Of a stretch of 64,000 bases of DNA, positions 32,778 to 45,354 are shown in pieces. Position 1 is the first letter of the stretch. Every line of letters starts with the position of its first letter. This DNA comes from Hydractinia symbiolongicarpus. Lineage: Eukaryota > Cnidaria > Hydrozoa > Anthoathecata > Hydractiniidae. The notes below the pieces were generated by a model. It saw nothing but the letters and a program-made list of their open reading frames with translations. It searched no databases and was not told where the DNA came from. The stretch lies in assembly GCF_029227915.1 (NCBI RefSeq), contig NC_079876.1, positions 29,361,828 to 29,425,827 of the forward strand, written 5' to 3'. A program made the translations under genes and the position numbers.

Positions 32778-33145
32778 TGAAATTTCAAGTTAATAAGGTT
32801 ACTTGAACTTGGAAAAAGTACTGTCAATGAATCTTATTATTTTAAATCGCGCAAGAGCATTACCATTTGACGACCTTCATATTTTTTAATAATTTTCCAT
32901 TTTGAAAGCCAACAAAATGAATGGAGCTGTAAAAAAGGATAGTAATATTTGGGATTTTGAGTTTGAATGTTTGAGATATGGAAGGCATTATTGCGCATCG
33001 TGAAGTAACGGCTGGTGGAACTATTGGGGCTATTCTATTTCGCCATGCGGGATAATTCAACACAACGTGTCATGTTAACGCATTTCTACGGCAAAACCCT
33101 CCAAGCATCCCTCAATCTTCTTATCACACAGGTTAGCCTAGCTAA

Positions 33146-33228
33146 TACCAGAGGTGGGGTTCAAACCCATGCGGACAATAGTCCATTGGAACTTAAGTCC
33201 AACGCCTTAACCACTCGTCCACCCTGGT
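33146..33228 (-). pseudogene. tRNA-Leu(UAA) copy, D stem and T loop changed
   Basis: C56 to T (T loop/B box), C11 to A (D stem/A box) and A49-C65. Sisters at 41095 and 46800. Confidence 0.6.
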
Positions 33229-33598
33229 TGAAATTTCAAGTTAATAAGGTTACTTGAACTTGGAAAAAGTACTGGCAATGAATCTTATTATTTTAAATCG
33301 CGCAAGAGCATTACCATTTGACGACCTTCAGATTTTTGAATAATTTGCCCTTTTGATAACTCAACAAAATGAATGGAACTACAAAATGGGATGGTAATAT
33401 TTGGGATTTTGAGTTTGAAAGTTTCAGATATGGAAGGCATTATTGCGTATCGTGAAGTAACGGCTGGTAGAATTATTGGGGCTATTCTATTTTGCCCTGT
33501 GGGATAATTCAACACAACGTATCATGTTAACACATTCCTACGGTTAAAACTCGCCAGGCATCCCTCAATCTTCTTATCACACAGGTTAGCCTAGCTAA

Positions 33599-33681
33599 TA
33601 CCAGAGATGGGGTTCGAACCCATGCGGACAATAGTCCATTTGAACTTAAGTCCAACGCCTTAACCCCTCGGCCACCCTGGT
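33599..33681 (-). tRNA. tRNA-Leu(UAA) copy with compensated T stem
   Basis: A49 is matched by T65, so the T stem ATGGG/CCCAT is fully paired, unlike other ATG-type copies. G29-A41 mismatch in the anticodon stem and a D-loop change remain. Sister at 47253. Confidence 0.7.
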
Positions 33682-34051
33682 TGAAATTTCAAGTTAATAA
33701 GGTTACTTGAACTTGGAAAAAGTACTGGCAATGAATCTTATTATTTTAAATCGCGCAAGAGCATTACCATTTGACGACCTTCAGATTTTTCAATAATTTG
33801 CCGTTTTGATAACTCAACAAAATGAATGGGGCTGCAAAGAGGGATGGTAATATTTCGGATTTTGAGTTTGAAAATTTGAGATATGGAAGAAATAATTGCG
33901 CATTGTGAAATAACGGCTGGTACAACTATTGCAGCTATTCTACCTCTCCAAGTTCGATACTTCACCACAACGTGTCATGGCAAACACATTTCCACGTTTA
34001 AATTCTCCAAGCATCCTTCAATCATCTTATCACCCAGATAAACCTATCTAA

Positions 34052-34133
34052 TACCAGAGGTGGGGTTCGAACCCACGCAGATAATCGTCCATTGAAACTT
34101 AAGTCCAACGCCTAACCACTCGCCCACCCTGGC
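34052..34133 (-). tRNA. tRNA-Leu(UAA), short D-loop subfamily
   Basis: 82 nt. Three linked changes: first base G instead of A (G1-U72 wobble), C11 to G (G11-G24 mismatch), and a D loop one base shorter. G30-U40 wobble. The same combination appears at 34957 (without G1), 35844, 41548, 47706, 49517, 50876, 51830 and 54145. Confidence 0.6.
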
Positions 34134-34504
34134 TGAAATTTCAGGTTATTAAGGTTACTTGAACTTGGAAAAAGTACTGGCAATGAACCTAAATATTCTA
34201 AATCGTGTAAGAGCATTGACATCTGTCGACCTTCTTATTTCTTTATTAATTTGCCGTTTTGATAATTTACCAAATTGACTGGAACTGCAAAATAGTATGG
34301 TAATATTTGGGATTTTGAGTTTGAAAATTTAAGATATGGAAGGAATAATTGCGCATTGTGAAATAACGGCTGGTACAACTATTGCAGCTGTTCTATTTCT
34401 CCATGTTTGATACTTCGCCACAACGTGTCATGGCAAATACATTTCCACGTTTAAATTCTCCAAGTATCCTTCAATCATCTTATCACCCAGATAAACCTAT
34501 CTAA

Positions 34505-34585
34505 TACCAGGGGTGGTTCGAACCCACGCGGACAATCGTCCATTGGAACTTAAGTCCAACGCCTTAACCACTCGGCCACCCTTGT
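34505..34585 (-). pseudogene. tRNA-Leu(UAA) copy with 2-nt T-stem deletion
   Basis: 81 nt: two bases are missing from the 3' strand of the T stem (GGGGTGGTTCG on +). C3 to A in the acceptor. The neighbouring copy at 34957 has the same deletion. Confidence 0.68.
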
Positions 34586-34956
34586 TGAAATTTCCGGTTA
34601 AAAAGATTACTTGAACTTGGAAAAAGTACTGGCAATGAACCTTAGTATTCTAAATCGCCTAAGAGCATTACCGTTTCACGACCTTCCGATTTTTCAATAA
34701 ATTTTCTATTTTGATAGCTCAACAAAATGAATGGGGCTGCAAAAAGGGATGGTAATATTTGGGATTTTGAGTTTGAAAATTTGAGATATGGAAGGAATAA
34801 TTGCGCATTGTGAAATAACGGCTGGTACAACTATTGCAGCTGTTCTATTTCTCCATGTTTGATACTTCGCCACAACGTGTCATGGCAAATACATTTCCAC
34901 GTTTAAATTCTCCAAGTATCCTTCAATCATCTTATCACCCAGATAAACCTATCTAA

Positions 34957-35036
34957 TACCAGGGGTGGTTCGAACCCACGCGGACAATCGTCCATTGGAA
35001 CTTAAGTCCAACGCCTAACCACTCGCCCACCCTGGT
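34957..35036 (-). pseudogene. tRNA-Leu(UAA) copy with T-stem deletion and short D loop
   Basis: 80 nt. It combines the 2-nt T-stem deletion of 34505 with the short-D-loop D arm of 34052. This looks like a recombinant between two tRNA versions inside the gene. Confidence 0.68.
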
Positions 35037-35405
35037 TGAACTTTCAGGTTACCAAGGTTACTTGAACTTGGAAAACGTACTGGCAATGAACCTTAGTATT
35101 CTAAATCGCGCAAGACCACTACCATTTGACGACCTTCAGATTATCAATAATTTGCCCTCTTGATAACTCAACAAAATGAATGGAACAGCAAAATGGGATG
35201 GTAATACTTGGGATTTTGAGTTTAAAAGTTTCAGATATGGAAGGCATTATTGCGTATCGTGAAGTAACGGCTGGTAGAATTATTGGGGCTATTCTATTTT
35301 GCCCTGTGGGATAATTCAACACAACGTATCATGTTAACACATTTCCACGGTCAAAACTCTCCAAGCATCCCTCAATCTTCTTATCACACAGGTTAGCGTA
35401 GCTAA

Positions 35406-35488
35406 TACCAGAGGTGGGGTTCGAACACACGCGGACAATCATCCATTGGAACTTAAGTCCAACGCCTTAACCACTCGGCCACCCTGGT
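35406..35488 (-). tRNA. tRNA-Leu(UAA) copy, G52 changed
   Basis: G52 to T opens one T-stem pair and alters the B box. The variable-arm stem has one mismatch (ATCC for GTCC on +). Confidence 0.68.
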
Positions 35489-35843
35489 TGAATTTTCCGG
35501 TTAAAAAGATTACTTGAACTTGGAAAAAGTACTGGCAATGAACCTTAGTATTCTAAATCGCTTAAGAGCATTACCATTTCACCACCTTCAGATTTTTTAA
35601 TAAATTTTACAAAATGAATGGGGCTGCAAAAAGGGATGGTAATATTTGGGATTTTGAGTTTGAAAATTTGAGATATGGAAGAAATAATTGCGCATTGTGA
35701 AATAACGGCTGGTACAACTATTGCAGCTATTCTACCTCTCCAAGTTCGATACTTCACCACAACGTGTCATGGCAAACACATTTTCACGTTTAAATTCTCC
35801 AAGCATCCTTCAATCATCTTATCACCCAGATAAACCTATCTAA

Positions 35844-35925
35844 TACCAGAGGTGGGGTTCGAACCCACGCGGACAATCGTCCATTGGAACTTAAGTCCAA
35901 GGCCTAACCACTCGCCCACCCTGGC
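35844..35925 (-). tRNA. tRNA-Leu(UAA), short D-loop subfamily
   Basis: As 34052, with G26 to C and normal C40. Sister at 41548. Confidence 0.62.
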
Positions 35926-36295
35926 TGAAATTTCAGGTTATTAAGGTTACTTGAACTTGGAAGAAGTACTGGCAATGAACCTTACTATTTTAAATCGCAT
36001 AAGAGCATTAACATCTGTCGATCTTCTTATTTCTTTAATAATTTGCCGTTTTGATAATTCAACAAATTGATTGGAACTCGAAAAAAAATGGTAATGTTTG
36101 GGATCGTGAGTTTGAAAATTTGAGATATGGAAGGAATAATTGCGCATTGCGAAATAACGGCTGGGACAACTCTTGCAGCTATTCTACCTTTCCAAGTTCG
36201 GTACTTCGCAACAACGTGTCATGGCAAACACATTTCCACGTTTAAATTCTGCAAGCATCCTTCAATCATCTTATCAAAAACGTTAACTTGGCTAA

Positions 36296-36378
36296 TAACA
36301 GAGATGGGTTTCGAACCCACTCGGAGAAACGTTCATTGGAGCTTATGTCCAACGCCTTAACCACTCGGCCACCCTTGT
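36296..36378 (-). pseudogene. tRNA-Leu(UAA) copy lacking U33
   Basis: HOR copy of 28347 (offset 7949), with the same U33 loss and T5 run. Confidence 0.65.
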
Positions 36379-37024
36379 TGAATATTCAGGTTAATTAGGT
36401 TACTTGAGTTTGAAAAGGGTACGTGAAATGAACCTTAGTATTCTAAATCGCCCAAGAGCATTACCATTTGACGAACTTCAGATTTTTTAATAATTTTCCA
36501 TTTTGATAGGATAACAAAAGGAATGGAGCTCCAAAAAGTGATAGTAATATTTGGGATTTTGAGTATGAAATTTTGAGATATGGAAGGCATAATTGCGCAT
36601 CGTGAAATAACGGCTTGTAGAATTATTGGTGCTATTTCATTTCGCCATGTGCGATACTTCACCACAACGTATCATGTTAACACATCTCCACGGTTAAAAC
36701 TCTCCAAGCATCCCTCAATTTTCTTATTATTATTATATTATTAAAAATTTCTTTTACATTGACGTGTAAAAAAAAAATAAAAAAAATTCTAGCTTCTCGG
36801 GAAAAGTCGCTAATTAAAGTCAATGAAGAAGGCAATTAATTTAGTTAATTTGACTTCTTTGCTTTGCATATCATCATCCTGAGATAAAGGATGGTTAGAC
36901 TATAGCTTTTATTTTTGAGATCCTATATATTGCAAGGAAGTGGTATGCCAGAAAATTCGGGAAAAAAAAAACACAACAAAAACAAATCGCAAAATGCTAT
37001 AAATACTAAATAAAAGTCTGCCTG

Positions 37025-38053
37025 TCAAATAAAACCTAATCCATTAATATACGGTTTGCACAACCTACAAGGGCAACTTTCTGGATTCCATTTCTTAATT
37101 TTTGACTTAAACTCTTGTAACGTTTCAGATGTTTTTATATTTGATGGTATCATCTGCCACAATTTTGGCGCAAAATTTGAGATAGTTTCAGTGCCATAAG
37201 TAGACGTTTTTGCTGTGCGATAGCAAAGTTCTCTTTCATTTCTCAAATTATAAGTGCTACTACGGAACAGAAAAATATCACTTATTATATCAGGTGAGAG
37301 TTTGTTTTTAGCTTTATATATATCTATAGCTAGTGTTTCAAGATTTTTTCCGTGTATCGTTTTTGATTTATCTCTATGTAACAGTTCCTTAAATGTTGAT
37401 GTATGGTCACAATAGATTATTCGAAGTGCTCTTACATGCAGATTATTAATTCTGTTATTCAATGTTCTATTGTGGAACATCCATATCAAAGGACAGTAAC
37501 TGAATTGAGAGGTAACAAAAGCCTTCATAATAACTCTTCTTTTTTGAGTATTCATGTAAGGTGCAACACGCGCTAACGCATATAGTTTTTGGCTGGTTTT
37601 TTGACATAAGTCCGTTACATGCAAATCAAATTTTAATTTCCGATCAATTTTTATTCCTAACAGTTTCTGTTGGTCACTGTTTTCAATGTACGTGTCTCCA
37701 ACGACAGCTTTTGTATCAAGTGGTAAACTAGAAAGAAGATGGCTCTTTGCTTCATTGGCTTTCATACCGTTTTCAGCAAACCATATAAACATTCTTTTTG
37801 CTGTTTTTTCAAGGTCTTCTACAACTTGATTTTTATCAGACCCATACGTATATGGGGTGTTGTCATCTGTGTAGCTAGCTATATCAGTTTCAATCGTTAT
37901 CAGAAATAAATCTATCAGGAAAACGTTGAAGAGTAGTGGGCCTAAAATAGACCCTTGTGGCACACCAAATAAGATGTCGAGTAACGTACTAAATGAGTTG
38001 TTTATTTTAACTCTTTGTTTCCGGCCAGTTAAATAGCTATGTATTAATCTCAA
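37025..38053 (-). pseudogene. LINE RT core and C-terminal domain, copy 2
   Basis: Translation identical to the copy 1 piece at 29076-30104, including YTDD. Confidence 0.9.
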
Positions 38054-38161
38054 AACATCCTTGTCAAACCCATAAGCGTGCAGTTTAGCAATGGTAAATC
38101 GTGATTTATACAGTCAAAAGCTTTAGACAAGTCTGTCAATAACGCTGCGTAAGATCTTTTA

Positions 38162-38737
38162 TTATCTAGGCTTTTTTTTACATTTTTCGATCATTGCTAT
38201 AAGGCATTGCTGCGTACTAAAACCTCTCCGAAAACCACACTGCTGCTTGTTAAAAATAGGTTGAAAAAAAGCTTCAATTTGTTCGTATAAGCATTTTTCG
38301 AATATCTTAGAGATATTAGGCAGTATACTGACCGGGCGGTAGTTACACTTGTCCGTACGGTCCTCCTTTTTAAAAACTGGAATGACGTCTGCGTTCTTAA
38401 GGCTTTTTGGAAAATTGGATTGGTCGATGTTATAATTTATGCTATTGCACAAAACATTTCCAAAAATGTCAGAATTTTTCTGTATTATTTTCGTTGGAAT
38501 GTCAGACTGCTGTGTAGTTTTATTTTTATCCAAATCTTTAATTTTTTTTGTAACATCAGATAGGCTGACTCGTCTAAAAGAAAGCTTTTTACCAGACTCG
38601 CCATAAAACTGTTTGATTTTGACAACACTTGGATGATTAGCAAATTTTGATAACGAGGTCTCAATAGATTTATCATTAAAAATATTATCATTTTGTGGAT
38701 TTTCATTTAGCTTGATTCTAAGATTGGGAACAAGGTT
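38162..38737 (-). pseudogene. LINE linker/RT N-terminus after private stop, copy 2
   Basis: RT finger motifs NYRPVSILP and GFRRGFSTQQC as in copy 1, with one Ser to Pro change (NFPKSL). It is cut from the upstream part by the TGA at 38738-38740, and any in-frame initiation here would be spurious. Confidence 0.85.
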
Positions 38738-39628
38738 TCAAAAATAATCATTGAAAATCGATGCTATTTCAAGGTCATCAGTGATAGTTTTTCCATTTTC
38801 AACTAATGTTATCAGCTCTTTGTTTTTGACTTTCTCAGTAAAGCAAGGTTTAACTGTGTTCCAGAACTTTTTATTATCTGTAACACTTTTAATCTCTAAA
38901 TTGTTATAGTACGTTTCTTTACTTTTTTGTACTAGTTTGACACATTTATTTCTTTGCGTTTTAAAAGCAGTTTTAGTTTCATCGCTTTTGCTTTTTAAGT
39001 ATTTATTTCTTAGTCTAGATCTAGTCATTATTGCCTTATTTAACTCTTTATTCATAAAAGGTGCTTGGTTGGTTCTCAAATATTTCGTTTTCTTTGGAGC
39101 ATGTATATTAAGAGTGTTCATGACTTTGTTCAAAGATGCTTCAAGATCAATACCTAAGAAATCGGTTTCATTTAACGATTTAAAAAGGTCCCCCCGGAAA
39201 GTTTCATGGTCAATTTTTTTGTAGTCCCTATATTGTTGTATGTTCGGTTTACCCTTTTTAAATTTAGTTTTCATAAAAGTCACAGTCATCTTGTAGAAGT
39301 CAGATAAGCCTGTTTCCACAACATTAGTGTGTTGAAAGCTTGATGATTTGTTAGTAAGGATCAAGTCGATGCAAGTTGGCTTGCATTGGCTTTTAAAACA
39401 AGTAGGCTCTTTTACAAGGTTATGCAAACCATAAATTTTTGCAAAATCAGAAAGTGGAATTTCGCTTGGTTCAGCATTGAAATCACCGATCACAAGAAGA
39501 TTGTCATAAGTAGCAGAATGTTTAGCAAGTTCCTCTTCAATATTTTGCAAATGTTTTTTCAAATTTTGTTTATGAGGGTTGTATACGCAACAGAGGAGCC
39601 ACTTTTGTTTCCGCAGATTTATTTCCAC
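38738..39628 (-). pseudogene. LINE endonuclease C-terminal half and linker, copy 2
   Basis: 296 codons ending at the private TGA directly after the residues NDYF. GDFNAEP and SDFYK motifs as in copy 1. Confidence 0.88.
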
Positions 39629-39649
39629 TAATAAGTATTCTGCATGGTT

Positions 39650-40111
39650 TTAAAATTTACAGGTAATGGGTCGGGATGGAATATCTTGCCGTAAATACAG
39701 CAGAATACCCCCACCGAAACAGTCTCGGTCTAGCCTGTATGGTTTGGTATAGCCATTGATAAAAAATTGTGCTGTGGGAAAAGAGTTGTCGATTTTAGAC
39801 TCTGAGACCATCAAAATGTCAAGATTACCATCTACAGTCGCAGAAAGCATCTCAAATTTGTTTCTTATTGAGTTGATATTTATATGCCCAATAGCTACTC
39901 TATGAAGGTTTTTAATGCGCAAGTTATTTAATCTCGTATGAGCGTTTAACTCGCAGGGAATAGAATTGGAACTTGCAAAATACTGTGCTGGCTCAGAGTT
40001 GTTATGACTTTGTTCGCAAATTTCAGAACACCATGATGATACATAACTATCGTTAGTGTGATCATTGTGTAAAAAATTTGTAATTTGATTTTCATCCCCG
40101 TTTTCAAACAC
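39650..40111 (-). pseudogene. LINE endonuclease N-terminal half, copy 2
   Basis: 153 codons. It differs from copy 1 by Gly to Cys (SIPCEL) and Ser to Ala (FPTAQFF); copy 3 shares both changes. Confidence 0.9.
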
Positions 40112-40190
40112 TTCTTTTTCAATTTCATTTGAAGTGCTTAACGAGGGTAAAAATCAGATTCACACATATCACACAGGTTACCGTAGCTAA

Positions 40191-40273
40191 TACCAAAGAT
40201 GGGGTTCGAACCCACGCGGACAATCGTCCATTGGAAATTAAGTCCAACGCCTTAACCACTCGGCCACCCTGGT
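40191..40273 (-). tRNA. tRNA-Leu(UAA) copy next to LINE 5' end
   Basis: As 32242 plus C68 to T (G5-U68 wobble). Confidence 0.74.
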
Positions 40274-40643
40274 TGAAATTTCAAGTTAATAAGGTTACTT
40301 GAACTTGGAAAAAGTACTGGCAATGAATCTTATTATTTTAAATCGCGCAAGAGCATTACCATTTGACGACCTTCAGACTTTTCAATAATTTGCCGTTTTG
40401 ATAACTCAACAAAATGAATGGAACTGCAAAATGGGATGGTAATATTTGGGATTTTGAGTTTGAAAGTTTCAGATGTGGAAGGCATTATTGCGTATCGTGA
40501 AGTAACGGCTGGTAGAATTATTGGGGCTATTCTATTTTGCCCTGTGGGATAATTCAACACAACGTATCATGTTAACACATTTCCACGGTTAAAACTCTGC
40601 AAGCATCCCTCAATCTTCTTATCACACAGGTTAGCCTAGCTAA

Positions 40644-40726
40644 TACCAGAGGTGGGGTTCGAACCCATGCGGACAATAGTCCATTGGAACTTAAGTCCAA
40701 CGCCTTAACCACTCGGCCACCCTTGT
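40644..40726 (-). tRNA. tRNA-Leu(UAA) copy, 3-70 and 49-65 mismatches
   Basis: HOR copy of 32695. Confidence 0.67.
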
Positions 40727-41094
40727 TGAAATTTCAAGTTAATAAGGTTACTTGGACTTGGAAAAAATACTGTCAATGAATCTTATTATTTTAAATCGCG
40801 CAAGAGCATTACCATTTGACGACCTTCATATTTTTTAATAATTTTCCATTTTGAAAGCCAACAAAATGGATGGAGCTGTAAAAAAGGATAGTAATATTTG
40901 GGATTTTGAGTTTGAATGTTTGAGATATGGAAGGCATTATTGCGCATGGTGAAGTAACGGCTGGTGGAACTATTGGGGCTATTCTATTTCGCCATGCGGG
41001 ATAATTCAACACAACGTGTCATGTTAACGCATTTCTACGGCAAAACCCTCCAAGCATCCCTCAATCTTCTTATCACACAGGTTAGCCTAGCTAA

Positions 41095-41177
41095 TACCAG
41101 AGGTGGGGTTCAAACCCATGCGGACAATAGTCCATTGGAACTTAAGTCCAACGCCTTAACCACTCGTCCACCCTGGT
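41095..41177 (-). pseudogene. tRNA-Leu(UAA) copy, D stem and T loop changed
   Basis: HOR copy of 33146. Confidence 0.6.
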
Positions 41178-41547
41178 TGAAATTTCAAGTTAATAAGGTT
41201 ACTTGAACTTGGAAAAAGTACTGGCAATGAATCTTATTATTTTAAATCGCGCAAGAGCATTACCATTTGACGACCTTCAGATTTTTGAATAATTTGCCCT
41301 TTTGTTAACTCAACAAAATGAATGGAACTGCAAAATGGGATGGTAATATTTGGGATTTTGAGTTTGAAAATTTGAGATATGGAAGAAATAATTGCGCATT
41401 GTGAAATAACGGCTGGTACAACTATTGCAGCTATTCTACCTCTCCAAGTTCGATACTTCACCACAACGTGTCATTGCAAACACATTTTCACGTTTAAATT
41501 CTCCAAGCATCCTTCAATCATCTTATCACCCAGATAAACCTATCTAA

Positions 41548-41629
41548 TACCAGAGGTGGGGTTCGAACCCACGCGGACAATCGTCCATTGGAACTTAAGT
41601 CCAAGGCCTAACCACTCGCCCACCCTGGC
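41548..41629 (-). tRNA. tRNA-Leu(UAA), short D-loop subfamily
   Basis: Copy of 35844. It lies just left of a HOR boundary and right of the hybrid spacer. Confidence 0.62.
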
Positions 41630-41999
41630 TGAAATTTCAGGTTATTAAGGTTACTTGAACTTGGAAGAAGTACTGGCAATGAACCTTACTATTTTAAATC
41701 GCACAAGAGCATTAACATCTGTCGATCTTCTTATTTCTTTAATAATTTGCCGTTTTGATAATTCAACAAATTGATTGGAACTCGAAAAAAAATGGTAATG
41801 TTTGGGATCGTGAGTTTGAAAATTTGAGATATGGAAGGAATAATTGCGCATTGCGAAATAACGGCTGGGACAACTATTGCAGCTATTCTACCTTTCCAAG
41901 TTCGGTACTTCGCAACAACGTGTCATGGCAAACACATTTCCACGTTTAAATTCTGCAAGCATCCTTCAATCATCTTATCAAAAACGTTAACTTGGCTAA

Positions 42000-42082
42000 T
42001 AACAGAGATGGGTTTCGAACCCACTCGGAGAAACGTTCATTGGAGCTTATGTCCAACGCCTTAACCACTCGGCCACCCTTGT
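42000..42082 (-). pseudogene. tRNA-Leu(UAA) copy lacking U33
   Basis: HOR copy of 28347. Confidence 0.65.
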
Positions 42083-42729
42083 TGAATATTCAGGTTAATT
42101 AGGTTACTTGAGTTTGAAAAGGGTACGTGAAATGAACCTTAGTATTCTAAATCGCCCAAGAGCATTACCATTTGACGAACTTCAGATTTTTTAATAATTT
42201 TCCATTTTGATAGGATAACAAAAGGAATGGAGCTCCAAAAAGTGATAGTAATATTTGGGATTTTGAGTATGAAATTTTGAGATATGGAAGGCATAATTGC
42301 GCATCGTGAAATAACGGCTTGTAGAATTATTGGTGCTATTTCATTTCGCCATGTGCGATACTTCACCACAACGTATCATGTTAACACATCTCCACGGTTA
42401 AAACTCTCCAAGCATCCCTCAATTTTCTTATTATTATTATATTATTAAAAATTTCTTTTACATTGACGTGTAAAAAAAAAATAAAAAAAATTCTAGCTTC
42501 TCGGGAAAAGTCGCTAATTAAAGTCAATGAAGAAGGCAATTAATTTAGTTAATTTGACTTCTTTGCTTTGCATATCATCATCCTGAGATAAAGGATGGTT
42601 AGACTATAGCTTTTATTTTTGAGATCCTATATATTGCAAGGAAGTGGTATGCCAGAAAATTCAGGAAAAAAAAAAACACAACAAAAACAAATCGCAAAAT
42701 GCTATAAATACTAAATAAAAGTCTGCCTG

Positions 42730-43758
42730 TCAAATAAAACCTAATCCATTAATATACGGTTTGCACAACCTACAAGGGCAACTTTCTGGATTCCATTTCT
42801 TAATTTTTGACTTAAACTCTTGTAACGTTTCAGATGTTTTTATATTTGATGGTATCATCTGCCACAATTTTGGCGCAAAATTTGAGATAGTTTCAGTGCC
42901 ATAAGTAGACGTTTTTGCTGTGCGATAGCAAAGTTCTCTTTCATTTCTCAAATTATAAGTGCTACTACGGAACAGAAAAATATCACTTATTATATCAGGT
43001 GAGAGTTTGTTTTTAGCTTTATATATATCTATAGCTAGTGTTTCAAGATTTTTTCCGTGTATCGTTTTTGATTTATCTCTATGTAACAGTTCCTTAAATG
43101 TTGATGTATGGTCACAATAGATTATTCGAAGTGCTCTTACATGCAGATTATTAATTCTGTTATTCAATGTTCTATTGTGGAACATCCATATCAAAGGACA
43201 GTAACTGAATTGAGAGGTAACAAAAGCCTTCATAATAACTCTTCTTTTTTGAGTATTCATGTAAGGTGCAACACGCGCTAACGCATATAGTTTTTGGCTG
43301 GTTTTTTGACATAAGTCCGTTACATGCAAATCAAATTTTAATTTCCGATCAATTTTTATTCCTAACAGTTTCTGTTGGTCACTGTTTTCAATGTACGTGT
43401 CTCCAACGACAGCTTTTGTATCAAGTGGTAAACTAGAAAGAAGATGGCTCTTTGCTTCATTGGCTTTCATACCGTTTTCAGCAAACCATATAAACATTCT
43501 TTTTGCTGTTTTTTCAAGGTCTTCTACAACTTGATTTTTATCAGACCCATACGTATATGGGGTGTTGTCATCTGTGTAGCTAGCTATATCAGTTTCAATC
43601 GTTATCAGAAATAAATCTATCAGGAAAACGTTGAAGAGTAGTGGGCCTAAAATAGACCCTTGTGGCACACCAAATAAGATGTCGAGTAACGTACTAAATG
43701 AGTTGTTTATTTTAACTCTTTGTTTCCGGCCAGTTAAATAGCTATGTATTAATCTCAA
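42730..43758 (-). pseudogene. LINE RT core and C-terminal domain, copy 3
   Basis: Translation identical to copy 1. Confidence 0.9.
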
Positions 43759-43866
43759 AACATCCTTGTCAAACCCATAAGCGTGCAGTTTAGCAATGGT
43801 AAATCGTGATTTATACAGTCAAAAGCTTTAGACAAGTCTGTCAATAACGCTGCGTAAGATCCTTTA

Positions 43867-45267
43867 TTATCTAGGCTTTTTTTTACATTTTTCGATCATT
43901 GCTATAAGGCATTGCTGCGTACTAAAACCTCTCCGAAAACCACACTGCTGCTTGTTAAAAATAGGTTGAAAAAAAGCTTCAATTTGTTCGTATAAGCATT
44001 TTTCGAATATCTTAGAGATATTAGGCAGTATACTGACCGGGCGGTAGTTACACTTGTCCGTACGGTCCTCCTTTTTAAAAACTGGAATGACGTCTGCGTT
44101 CTTAAGGCTTTTTGAAAAATTGGATTGGTCGATGTTATAATTTATGCTATTGCACAAAACATTTCCAAAAATGTCAGAATTTTTCTGTATTATTTTCGTT
44201 GGAATGTCAGACTGCTGTGTAGTTTTATTTTTATCCAAATCTTTAATTTTTTTTGTAACATCAGATAGGCTGACTCGTCTAAAAGAAAGCTTTTTACCAG
44301 ACTCGCCATAAAACTGTTTGATTTTGACAACACTTGGATGATTAGCAAATTTTGATAACGAGGTCTCAATAGATTTATCATTAAAAATATTATCATTTTG
44401 TGGATTTTCATTTAGCTTGATTCTAAGATTGGGAACAAGGTTGCAAAAATAATCATTGAAAATCGATGCTATTTCAAGGTCATCAGTGATAGTTTTTCCA
44501 TTTTCAACTAATGTTATCAGCTCTTTGTTTTTGACTTTCTCAGTAAAGCAAGGTTTAACTGTGTTCCAGAACTTTTTATTATCTGTAACACTTTTAATCT
44601 CTAAATTGTTATAGTACGTTTCTTTACTTTTTTGTACTAGTTTGACACATTTATTTCTTTGCGTTTTAAAAGCAGTTTTAGTTTCATCGCTTTTGCTTTT
44701 TAAGTATTTATTTCTTAGTCTAGATCTAGTCATTATTGCCTTATTTAACTCTTTATTCATAAAAGGTGCTTGGTTGGTTCTCAAATATTTCGTTTTCTTT
44801 GGAGCATGTATATTAAGAGTGTTCATGACTTTGTTCAAAGATGCTTCAAGATCAATACCTAAGAAATCGGTTTCATTTAACGATTTAAAAAGGTCCCCCC
44901 GGAAAGTTTCATGGTCAAATTTTTTGTAGTCCCTATATTGTTGTATGTTCGGTTTACCCTTTTTAAATTTAGTTTTCATAAAAGTCACAGTCATCTTGTA
45001 GAAGTCAGATAAGCCTGTTTCCACAACATTAGTGTGTTGAAAGCTTGATGATTTGTTAGTAAGGATCAAGTCGATGCAAGTTGGCTTGCATTGGCTTTTA
45101 AAACAAGTAGGCTCTTTTACAAGGTTATGCAAACCATAAATTTTTGCAAAATCAGAAAGTGGAATTTCGCTTGGTTCAGCATTGAAATCACCGATCACAA
45201 GAAGATTGTCATAAGTAGCAGAATGTTTAGCAAGTTCCTCTTCAATATTTTGCAAATGTTTTTTCAA
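43867..45267 (-). pseudogene. LINE endonuclease C-terminal half, linker and RT N-terminus, copy 3
   Basis: As the copy 1 piece at 30213-31679, but shortened at its start by the private TAA at 45286-45288. One Ile to Phe change (YKKFDHE). It keeps the residue pattern of copy 1 (NFSKSL) in the RT fingers. Confidence 0.9.
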
Positions 45268-45354
45268 ATTTTGTTTATGAGGGTTTTATACGCAACAGAG
45301 GAGCCACTTTTGTTTCCGCAGATTTATTTACACTAATAAGTATTCTGCATGGTT

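Larger units (their letters stand above)
32218..36727 (-). repeat. tRNA-Leu satellite between LINE copies 1 and 2
   Basis: Ten tRNA-bearing units. It contains the five units (about 33.4-35.65 kb) that are missing from the equivalent stretch after LINE copy 2. Several tRNAs belong to a subfamily with a one-base-shorter D loop (34052, 34957, 35844). Two neighbouring units share a 2-nt deletion in the T stem (34505, 34957). Confidence 0.92.
36728..40167 (-). mobile_element. LINE, copy 2 (duplicate of copy 1)
   Basis: Aligned to copy 1 at offset 7949 over its whole length, with the same flanks, the same internal TAA (39650-39652), the same A8 slip and the same one-base loss. It has an extra private stop (TGC to TGA) at 38738-38740. 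It was produced by duplication of a block that already held the LINE, not by a new insertion. Confidence 0.93.
40168..42431 (-). repeat. tRNA-Leu satellite between LINE copies 2 and 3
   Basis: Only five tRNA-bearing units. The first three match those after LINE copy 1 at an offset of 7949 bp. The spacer at 41237-41464 is a hybrid and is followed directly by the units that precede the next LINE copy. Confidence 0.92.
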
